A stretch of DNA of 64,000 nucleotides. It comes from Isoetes taiwanensis (taxonomy: Eukaryota > Streptophyta > Lycopodiopsida > Isoetales > Isoetaceae). The position numbers and the translations under genes were made by a program. Within the stretch, counting starts at the first letter, position 1, and each line of letters begins with the position of its first letter. Below, in pieces: positions 56,153 through 64,000 of the stretch. The DNA lies in assembly GCA_021234155.1 (NCBI GenBank), contig JAJEKV010000567.1, forward strand, positions 62,001 to 126,000, read 5' to 3'. Below the pieces are notes generated by a model. The model saw nothing but the letters and a program-made list of their open reading frames with translations. It searched no databases and was not told the DNA's origin.

Positions 56153-56692
56153 ATGGCCTGCACATTCAAGTGTTGCTGCTGTTGTGAATGCTCTTGCTGT
56201 CACAATTGTTCCAAAAAAAGGAACAAGAATGAGATCGTTGTTAAGGTAGAAAACATGTGCGAATCATGCAAGAAAAAAATCATTGATGCTTTGAAGACTT
56301 TGAAAGGCAAGCATGATTTGATCGTATTTGTTGTTCTGAATTCGATGATGATGTGTATCATGTAATTTGTCCAATTATTCTGAATTTGATAAAGCTTTTG
56401 TGTTTCAGAAGTGGAGGATGTGGAGGTGGATATGGATACAAAAAAAGTGACTATAAAGGGGGAAGATGTTGCCCAGGATAAATGCATTGAAAAAATCAAA
56501 GAATTGGGTAAGGTTGTCGAACCATGGCCAGAAAAGGCAACTCACAAAGCTATAGAAAACATTGAATACCCAAACATAGTTTACATATATCAATTTGCCA
56601 ACGGCTGCCCCAATGGTTGTTGCCCAACCCGCTATTGTTTGCGACAGAATTGTTGTTATTATTATTATAACTCTTACAACCATTATGGTTAG
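56153..56692 (+). CDS. Cys-rich heavy-metal-associated (HMA) domain protein
   Basis: Two exons, 56153-56306 and 56409-56692, encode 145 residues. The N-terminus is extremely Cys-rich: ten Cys in residues 7-19 (KCCCCCECSCCHNC), metallothionein-like. An HMA fold follows: IVVKVENMCESCKKKIIDAL, then VEDVEVDMDTKKVTIKG and IEKIKELGKVVEPWPE, matching the V.+.C..C...+...+..+.GV..V.VD.....+.V.G layout. The metal-binding pair is C36-E-S-C39. The usual M-x-C-x-x-C is shifted to N-M-C-E-S-C, so Met sits at -1, not -2. The C-terminus (NGCPNGCCPTRYC...CCYYYYNSYNHYG) adds Cys and Tyr and lacks a CaaX prenylation box. Plant HIPP/HPP relatives bind Cu, Zn or Cd and act in metal homeostasis and stress. The intron begins GC, not GT (AAAG|GCAAGC), and keeps the frame through a split Glu codon. 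The gene appears intact. Confidence 0.85.
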
Positions 56693-56799
56693 GTCTCCTT
56701 GTTCGATAAGGAATAGCTAGGTTTCCTCCTAACAAGGATAATTTTGTCAGTTTTTTCATGGCCTTTGTTTATCCTCATCTTTGAGAAAATGGCTCTACA

Positions 56800-57075
56800 T
56801 AAACGAAAGTGTTATTCATAAGACATTTTCATGAGATAATACCTTTTGTAAAAATGGAGTTTTTTTATTCATGAGAAAGATTTGTGATTCATTATTCTTC
56901 TTCTTCATTCAATTCCATTCCATTTTATTCTGTTGTTACTCATTATTTTTTCTTTAATTCCTTTCTACTATCTATCTTGAAGGACAAAGAGTGAGAACTT
57001 CTAGAAGCAGCCTATCATAAGTGCTACCATACAACTAGATCCAACAATATTATCTATCATTCTCCAAACAAGAAT
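56800..57075 (+). repeat. HMA 3' flank with a diverged copy at 61880-62160
   Basis: ATAAGACATTTTCATG, ATAATACCTTTTGTAAAA, a T-run with TTATTCAT, CATTCAATTCCATTCC-like text and CTACCATACAACTAGATC recur in order, with gaps, at 61880-62160. No HMA coding sequence accompanies the second copy. Confidence 0.45.
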
Positions 57076-57399
57076 TGATGGTTACCTATTGAATGAAATA
57101 GAATCATAGTGATGATGATGAGGAGGAGGAGGAGGAGATTTGATCTCATTCCACAAACTATGGAAACACAATGACTAGACCATAGAATGACAAAGTGAAG
57201 ACAACAAACAAGTGTAGATTGTAGGACAAGTCGACTTTTCCACAACAAAGACTTGATTGGAATACTTTTAAATCTAGTGAATGTTCCTAAAGTAGATGCC
57301 ACATTTAGAACGTAGTCTAAATAAAATGAGAATGAGAATGATTTTTTATCGTCCCATCGAGGCCAATCGGCCTATGGGACCCATAAGGGCGCAACAAAC

Positions 57400-57465
57400 T
57401 TATTTCATCCCAAGGGTTAAAACCCCCCAGAAGGGTTTTCGAGGGAAAACCGCGGCAAATAATAA
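57400..57465 (-). repeat. conserved LINE 3' stem-loop (LINE-4 copy)
   Basis: A perfect hairpin GGTTTTC-GAGG-GAAAACC is at 57434-57451, next to AAAACCC...GGGTTTT, all enclosed by TTATT...AATAA. Confidence 0.65.
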
Positions 57466-57539
57466 GAATCTTTGTCAAACCGCATAAGTATACATCAATG
57501 TTTATATACATGTCCGGGACATAGCCGATCTCGCATGTC

Positions 57540-58280
57540 CATAACCTCCGAAGATATGATCCCAAAGACCCGCGAATCACGTCTTGTGGCTCAATGTCAC
57601 ATGTAACGGTGGCCGGGCCCCACCAACTCGATATCGCGGTCCGAATTTGATCATATCTTTGGGCAACTTTGAAGGGTATGAGATTCATCCTCAATGACTC
57701 CCATTTGGCAAAGATTGACAGAGCCCCGCCCCTGGCGTGGCTCACTAATCCATCCGCATGTCTCAATTCAAGATGATGTGCCCTCGCGTGCGAATGGAGG
57801 CAATGAGTCCGCTACTTTTCATGGGCAAGTGGGTACGCGGGTAGCATTGCGGGCCTCGCTCCAATGTGGGATTTATGTTGCACTAGTAGTGTCTTTGCCT
57901 TGACTTTTTTCAAGGGCATTGGCATCCCAAAGCTTGGCCTTGAGGAAGCAATCGTCAAGATATTGCCTCAAGCTATGGCGACGCCTCTGTTTGCACATGT
58001 ATGCACTGCGTTCTCGCACATTCCATCTAGCCAACCATTGAGCTCTCTTTTCCCTCCAGCAGGCCTTGAGGTGTCTTTGCGGCTCCATTGCCATGATATA
58101 AGCTAGTTTAGGGAGACGAGCATCGTCCATATTGACCACCTTCCCCGAAAATAGACAATGTGGCTATCAAGGGCCGCCCTCCGAAGAGGCAAGAATCTCA
58201 TCTCTTGCAAAGAGAATTTGATATGGGACTGTGGACTTCACCCCTAGTGCTGCATTGACTAAAGAAGGCTTTACGGGACC
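57540..58280 (-). pseudogene. LINE-4 C-terminal region
   Basis: 58139-57873 (VNMDDARLPKLAYIMAMEPQ) and 57766-57540 (EPQDVIRGSLGSYLRRLW) align with the same region of LINE-1 and LINE-3. The Cys/His motif is partly lost. Confidence 0.55.
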
Positions 58281-58349
58281 GCTCCAAGTCATTCCAAGTA
58301 GCAAGTGATACCTTTTGGGCCCCATACTTCCACCCCGTATAAAAGGACG

Positions 58350-59520
58350 GGCTCCACTAAGACCTTGAACAAAGGTGATGATGGGCCCAATCATACAACT
58401 CCGCTCTATGACTATTGTTTTGCATTGCATATAGTGCTTTCCGACTGCTTGAGTCACTCATGGCCGTATGGATGTGTCCCAAAGGCATAGTAGAAGGAAA
58501 CTCCACTCCCAAATATTTGTATATGGATGCAACTTCCACATTTTGGCCTCTGTGAATCGAAGGAGGGGACCCTCGGCGACGATGTGAAGATGATATGAAA
58601 ACCACCTTAGTCTTGGCCGGGTTGATGCATATCGGCCGCCATGTGATCGTGTCCAAGGCATCGAGATGTCGATTGCATGTCCGGCTGGTGTGTAAGCTAG
58701 AGGTCCACATCATCAAAGATATATTAATCGGGTTCGATGATCCGATAGAGAAGGTGAGCTCTATCGCCCCCATTATCGCCAGCCAGCTCTCCAATTGATC
58801 AATCTAACGCCCAAACAATGTTGGGAAGAGAGGGCATTCCCCGACGAACCCCCGATATCGCTATCAAATGGTTGGTTTGTCGGCCGCGAACCGACCCAGC
58901 ATCTTTCATACTATTCGCATTAATGCGATTCTCGCAAATCTACATGAACCCCAAACCGCTGCAGCCTTGCCCATAGTTTTTCCCGAGGCACGTTGTCAAA
59001 CGCCGAAAATCCACAAAGCAACAATATAGATCCTAACGGCGTGGGTTCCTCGCCAGTTTTCAATCGAGTTCGCGAACGTGAAGATGTGGTCAATTGTTGA
59101 GTGTCGTGTCTGAATCCGCCTGGGTGAGGGCCCGTGACCTCTCGCCCGCTTGACCCGCCAATCACAATCGAGAATCCGAGAAAACAAGCAATTTGCAAAC
59201 ACCAAACCGACCATGATTGTTCGATATGGTCGGGCGGTGTGGGTCACCCGCCTTTATATATGGGAACAACTCGCTATTGGTCCACCGCGTGCGGAAACCT
59301 TTTCTGTAATGCCTTGTTGAACAAGGCGGTCAAGATCGGTATTATGGACGGCCCTGCCCACTTAAGCAATTTCACCAGATACCATCCAAGTTCAGGGGCT
59401 TTCCCATTGGCAAGACGCAGCAAGCCTTGTTCCACGTCCGAACTGCGGGATTTCCAGCACCGGGCCTTCTTGCAAGGGTAATGCCGCATGTGCACCCGAG
59501 GGTTGTATAGCTGTTGCAAA
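58350..59520 (-). pseudogene. LINE-4 reverse transcriptase, broken
   Basis: In - strand order: LLRLANGKAPELGWYLVKLL and SIIPILTALFNKALQ (59519-59274, the N-terminal KAPG.DG+..E+LK region), RRIQTRHSTIDHIFTFANSI (about 59130-59070, the GFR..+ST.D.I block), FDNVPREKLWARLQRFGVH (about 58995-58940, the KAFD.V.R..LW..L block), FDDVDL (about 58710, the catalytic FADDV with one residue deleted) and KTKVVFISSSHRRR with YKYLGVEFP (58794-58357). It is complete in outline but interrupted by frameshifts and a damaged active site. Confidence 0.75.
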
Positions 59521-59989
59521 TATTGTCTCCACCGGGAGTGATATTACCCGTGGGTCAGACTGGCTTTCTAAGAACCCTTCACGAGAAGGTCCCGGGATGA
59601 CGTTCAGGAGGTAAAACATTTTCTTGATCGCCGCAATGTACTCGCATTCTTAGCTTTTAAGGAAGATGCGGTCTCGTCTCGGACCGCATGTGGGCTTAAA
59701 GGTGGTCAATGGACTTGGCGGAGCCGGCGTTTTGTGTTCTTGCACTCTGCATCAAACCATTGATTACGTGGGAAGATTGTGTTCACGGAGGTCCGCCGCA
59801 GCGGCTTATCCCAAAGCACCTCTGCCGCAGCCCTAAGCACACCCGGCCCCCGCTCGCTGCTCTAGTGTAGGATATTGCAAAATTTCGCCAGTCATCTATA
59901 AGCATCTGGGCATAAGCCCCTCGTGATGTTCATAATCCAATCGTGGTGAGGCATGTGAGGAGTTGTTGCACCGGGGTTCGCGCATAACT

Positions 59990-60800
59990 CGCCAAGCCAA
60001 CTTCAAGTAAAGTGGTAAGTGGTCCGAGTCGATCTCTTCATCCCTATTAGCCGCTTCCCATCCGAAGTGCTTGACGACATGCATATCCTCGCTTCAAGCA
60101 CCAAAGACATAGTCCACCACACTAGATCTGCCCTCGGGTTTCACGCCTACAAGTGCTCTTTATAGTGGAAGGCCATCGTAATTTCTAGTCCATTGCGATT
60201 ACCGAGGTCAAAGATATCGGGCAGAGCAAAAGCAAGCCATACGCATAGCGTGGACTTGATTGTCATCGATGTCCGGGCCAAGCTCCTTCGCGGATGCAAC
60301 CGCAATATATCATCGGGTCAAGGGATCAAATCTCATGGGTTGTTCTACCCCGGTGCGCATTGAAGTCTCCAAGGAGTATGACACCGCCTAACCGCTTATG
60401 CCGGCCAGATGTCATCATATAGATCGACATAGGGGTCAAAACCTATCCACATCCGAAAGTGGGTGTGATAGAAGTTGCTTTCTCAAGATGTGGAAAGTAG
60501 CAGTTGCCACAAAGAGGGGTCCCATCACTAGCTTTTGCACACGCACCCACGTACCCGGGCGATTTTTTCTTGTCCGGTTTTGAACAAGGAGATTGATTGT
60601 GCCAAGGTTGTTCGGTAGTGTGAGCAACCCCCCATGCCCCGCTTTCAGGCAATCATTGAAGATTGAGTAGGCCGGTATCCCGGCAAGTCGGCATCCGTGG
60701 TCTGCATGCTCCCATGTTTCCATGAGGAAGATGAGATCCATGTCCGGCAGTGAATCGAGTTGAGACTATCTCCCTTACGCCATGGGAAGCCCGGACAATT
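59990..60800 (-). pseudogene. LINE-4 AP-endonuclease, broken
   Basis: Frame 60741-60436 reads MDLIFLMETWEHADHGCRLA, then AYSIFNDCLKAGHGGLLTL, the first block with the catalytic Glu in ETW. 60084-59896 holds NRDEEIDSDHLPLYL, with the terminal SDH motif. The middle (GDFN) block is not clearly readable. Confidence 0.7.
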
Positions 60801-61879
60801 CAGAGGAGACCAAAAAAGCACTGATTCCTATTTGTTGGCGAGGCGGTGGAGATTCAATGGCTGACGTGAGAGGGGGTGGCGGATGGGAGCTGACTGAGAT
60901 GTCACGAGCAAAAGGTAAGGTGAGGCAACTTGCGTCTCTCTGCGGCACAGACGGCGATGGCAAGGCTCCCGCCTCTTGGAGGATTAGCAAGATTCGTAGC
61001 ATCGACCGGCGGTCTGAAAATTTGCATCTTACCCCAATCAGTCCCGGCAGCCTCCTCACATGCAGTGGAATGCTTTTAACTTTGGCCAACTTCGTTACTG
61101 CGGTCTTCTTGTTGGGTCGAGTCGGGTCTCGATCAACATCATAGCGTTTCCTTTACGCCTACCCGGGCGGGATGGCCGCTTTCACTTTCACTAGCATCTC
61201 TGCATCGCGTGAGCGTGACCACCGGCGGGTTTATCTAGGTCTTTGGGCGCCATGGCGTCTCGCCCTAATAATGTTTACCGACATGGGGAATGTCATTCGA
61301 GCAAGAATCAACATTTGGAGCGGTTAAGCACGAGGTCCTCCCTGCCTCTTTATCGGGCCGCGTACCACCACATTGTGGCTTCTCGCCCTCGAGCTCTGGA
61401 GCTCTCTCGGCCCCATTGGGTCAATCTGCCCGCACAACATGAGTTGTTTGTTGCCGGGGGGCATAGGCCAGGCCTACGTTGGGGGGGTGGCATGGGCGGC
61501 TTTGGGGTGCAAGAGTAGGCGACCACCGGCCGACGCCTTGCACACTCTTAGGCGTGGGACTGCCGTGGCGGTATGGTCTCTCCTTCTGGCCGGGGAGCTT
61601 CCCTCCTGGAAATTGTTGTTGCCTTGTCAATTCACGCGCATGCACCGCTGCAATTGCTCATGAGCATCCGCATTGAGGCCCTTGCCTCGCTTAAAGAATG
61701 GTGCGCCCTCAGCTCCCGTGATTCACGATCTTGGGGTCATGAGCTATGCTCCGGTTTAAGCGCAGAGTCCACCATAGGGTTCATTGCGGATGAGGCCACT
61801 TTTGTGTCTCGACCCTACTTTGAAGGGCTCTCAATTGTGAAAGAGAATAGAGTAGAGGGTATGGAAAGACGTAAATGTA
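60801..61879. other. GC-rich interval next to the LINE-4 5' end
   Basis: Could include LINE-4 5' sequence on the - strand. + strand frames at 60782-61144 and 61243-61518 have no motif and look spurious. Confidence 0.3.
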
Positions 61880-62160
61880 TAAGACATTTCAATGCTACCA
61901 CCATAAGAAGTCACATTTATCAAGTGATAACACCTTTTGTCAAATGAAGGTTTTCAATTCATTTTGTTTTTCATGCTATAATATCTTCTGTAAATATAAA
62001 GTTTTTTTATTTATAATTCTTCATTTCAATTCAACTTTATCCTTATTGTTTTTCATTGCATCTGTTCGTTCTTTTAAGTACAAAAAAAAGCAAGAATGTC
62101 TAGAAATAAACGTTTATGTAGCTATCATACAACTATCAAAATACTAGCAATTTGATAACT
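61880..62160 (+). repeat. diverged copy of the HMA 3' flank
   Basis: ATAAGACATTTCAATG, GATAACACCTTTTGTCAAAT, TTTTTTTATTTATAATTC and AGCTATCATACAACTATC match 56800-57075 in order. LINE-4 lies between the two copies. Confidence 0.45.
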
Positions 62161-62189
62161 AGATAGACATATAGATAAATAAATAGTCA

Positions 62190-62495
62190 AATATGTAGCA
62201 CAATAACAGGGGGTTCCAGGGAGATTTGATATGGATGTAAAAATAACAATTTCTGAAACCATAGACCATATCTTAAAACCAATTTAATAGGTTGTTTTAA
62301 AAAAAAGACATAGATTTAAGATTAAAAAAATAATCACGTTAACTTACTGGTTATATTGGTCAAAGTAGTCTTATTAAGACATTGAGCTATTTTGGCAGAG
62401 GTTCGAGCCTCCGTATTTCATGTTCTAAATATTTAGGCAAAGTCGTATAGAGGCTCAATATTCCATCAAAACCTTAGGCAAACACATATTTTATA
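62190..62495 (+). mobile_element. tRNA-like SINE candidate, copy 2
   Basis: Starts near AACAGGGGGTTCCAGGGAGA and shares GATTTGATATGGATGTAAAA with copy 1. The A-box-like AACTTACTGGTTATATTGG is at 62341-62359 (weaker than copy 1), the B box GGTTCGAGCC is at 62400-62409, and the 3' part CCATCAAAACCTTAGGCAAA matches copy 1. The head (ATATCTAG..CAATAACAGGG.G) recurs in partial form at 62632 and 29605. Confidence 0.55.
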
Positions 62496-62902
62496 TTTCA
62501 AAATCATAGGCGCCCCCAATCATAAATGACCATAAGCAAAAAGAGAGGTGCCCAGAGGCTCCAACATACGATCTGAACCATAGGATCAACAGATCTGACA
62601 GGTGTGGTAGTCCAGAGTGCACCTCATTTGGAATATCTAGCACCATAACAAGGGGTTCCAACTGTATATTTATACGCATTGACTACTAAATGACTCGTTG
62701 GCTCGTACTCAATGACTACTAAAGTGTATATCAATATCAATATATAGAAAACTCCCATTAAATTAAAGTGGGTCAAATCTCAAAATTTGGGACTAAGACT
62801 GAAAATGGGACTCATGCAAAAAAAAAAGTAAGTTGTCATTGAATCATTATTAGATTTTTCCTTGATAAAATAAGAATAACATTTACACACGACAATCAGA
62901 AA

Positions 62903-63017
62903 ATGAAGGGGTGGTGGAGAAAGAAGAGTAGGAAGGAAGGGGAGAGAGGAGGGAGGGAGGAAAACAAAAGGAGCACGAGGAGGGAAAAAGGGCAAAGGAA
63001 GGAAGGAAGGAAGGTAC
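62903..63017. repeat. 115 bp purine tract with (GGAA)n at the LINE-5 end
   Basis: Almost only A and G on the + strand, ending in (GGAA)n. On the - strand this is a (TTCC)n tail directly after the LINE-5 3' end, consistent with a LINE microsatellite tail that grew. Confidence 0.6.
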
Positions 63018-64000
63018 TTTTATCGTCCACGGAGACCAATCGGTCTATGGGACCCAATACAAAACGCAAAGCGGATTCTGCCCGGATTAAAAACCTAGCC
63101 GAAGCGGTTTAGAGGGAAAACCGCGGGTAAAACAATCGGCCTCACACAACCGTGCTAATCATATAAAAACGAAAACATCCCAATATATATCATGCACCAC
63201 CCCGTGAGTGCCTAGTCGACGGACTAGGCGGGGGCAAAAGGTGACCGCAGTCCAAAGTACCTCGGATGTATGACCCTGCAGGCACGCATCGACGGCGGTG
63301 TGTTCATCAACAAATGCAAGGGCACGCGTCGGCCGTGCTAAGGGAGCCGTATCGGCCCCGGACCGACCGAACGTTGGCAACTCGAAAGTGTGAACTCATC
63401 CTCAATGGCACCGGTTGGCGACCGACAGCGAAGCTCGTCTCGGCGGGGGCTCCCTAATCCACCTGCTCGCCTCGATCTGCGTAAGATGGTGGGCACCTCG
63501 CAATGGCAGTGGAGGCAATGAGTTCTTTTTCGGCGGTACCGGGAACGCAGTGTAGAAATTTGGGGGCAGGGCTAACCACGGGGTTGATGTGCCCTTGTAA
63601 TGGGCCATTTTGACTGCTTCTAGAGCAATGGGGTCCCGAGCTTGCCAAGGAAACAAGCATCTAGGTACTCCGTGTCGTCCCGACCGGCACAAGGGCCCAT
63701 GCGCATGACATTGTTCCCTTGACGTTCCATCTGGCCCGAACCAGCGATCTCTTACCCCTCCAACGGGCCCCTAAGCCGGCCGTGGACTCATGCCCACGGT
63801 GTAGAAAAGCGAATGAGGAGCCGCAGCATCACCATGGTAACCACTTTCACGAAAATAGACGGCGTGTCTATCAAAATTCGCCGGCGAAGCTGCAAAATCC
63901 GATTTCTCGCAAAGAAGTCGATGGGGGTGAAGGTTTCACCCAAGTGCAGGTGCCAAAAATGCCTACGCACCTGCTCCAAGTCATTCAGTGTAAAGAGGCG
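63018..64000 (-). mobile_element. LINE-5, 3' part, continues past the window
   Basis: Begins TTTTATCGTCCACGGAGACC and CAATCGGTCTATGGGACCC, has the stem-loop region at 63075-63140 (GGTTTAGAGGGAAAACC), and carries RT C-terminal sequence to the window edge (63979-63788 aligns with 58280-58140 of LINE-4). It is a more GC-rich, separately diverged member. Confidence 0.65.

Larger units (their letters stand above)
57346..60800 (-). mobile_element. LINE-4, most complete member of the - strand LINE family
   Basis: On the - strand: endonuclease (about 60790-59990), reverse transcriptase (about 59520-58350), C-terminal region (58280-57540) and the 3' stem-loop end (57465-57346), followed by a CATTCT-type microsatellite tail (57345-57320 on the - strand). 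The order and the microsatellite tail are as in RTE-like LINEs. Frames are broken in many places. Confidence 0.75.

Noticed and set aside
60782-61144. + strand ORF with Gly-rich N-terminus as a host gene
   Set aside because: It overlaps the 5' sequence of LINE-4 on the other strand and has no domain.
1-64000. CRISPR array, prokaryotic operons or phage
   Set aside because: Spliced genes, plant protein families and plant retrotransposons show nuclear plant DNA; tandem repeats here lack spacer structure.

Overview
This window looks like nuclear DNA from a land plant with a large, transposon-rich genome. Three host genes have plant-specific or plant-typical architecture: a VQ-motif protein, a plastid-targeted HPP-family membrane protein, and a Cys-rich heavy-metal-associated (HMA) protein. 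Their introns are short (73-106 bp), which argues against a conifer. A fern or another early-diverging vascular plant would fit, but the species cannot be fixed from the sequence alone. Almost everything else is transposable-element sequence at different stages of decay, plus tandem arrays.

Layout. 1-4600: AT-rich DNA with exon-like fragments of several genes (one from a CIPK/SnRK3-type kinase), all on the + strand, ending in a textbook Helitron 3' terminus at 4600. 4700-9990: decayed Ty3/gypsy chromovirus on the - strand (gag, PR, RT, RNase H, INT, chromodomain-like tail). 10140-14240: GC-rich coding-like sequence that I cannot name, associated with four 65-71 bp palindromes. 14240-17560: unclassified. 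17570-19370: 3' part of a LINE (LINE-1) split by a ~725 bp insertion with a 7-bp repeat on each side. 21090-24180: LINE-2 on the + strand with a (TTACA)n tail. 25026-25388: possible hAT transposase remnant. 26947-27603: VQ gene. 28876-29240: minisatellite. 33441-33811: 371 bp foldback element with ~87 bp terminal inverted repeats, with a partial relative at 37622-37785 that abuts LINE-3. 40725-40837: 113 bp nested palindrome just upstream of the intact five-exon HPP gene (41228-42252). 45710-48232: two unrelated tandem arrays (~150 bp and 197 bp units), the second running into a Helitron helicase fragment. 49205-49516 and 62190-62495: two copies of a tRNA-like SINE candidate in opposite orientation. 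49826-55011: near full-length Ty1/copia element with both LTRs, tRNA-iMet-type PBS, PPT and a 5-bp target duplication GGTGT. 56153-56692: HMA gene with a GC-AG intron. 57346-60800 and 63018-64000: LINE-4 and LINE-5 on the - strand.

The three host genes do not form a pathway or cluster; they are islands between mobile elements. The most informative signals are structural: a Helitron end sitting downstream of same-strand gene fragments, a conserved 3' stem-loop in the LINE family, the SINE candidate, the foldback element, and the palindromes. All domain assignments come from motif recognition by eye; no database search was run.
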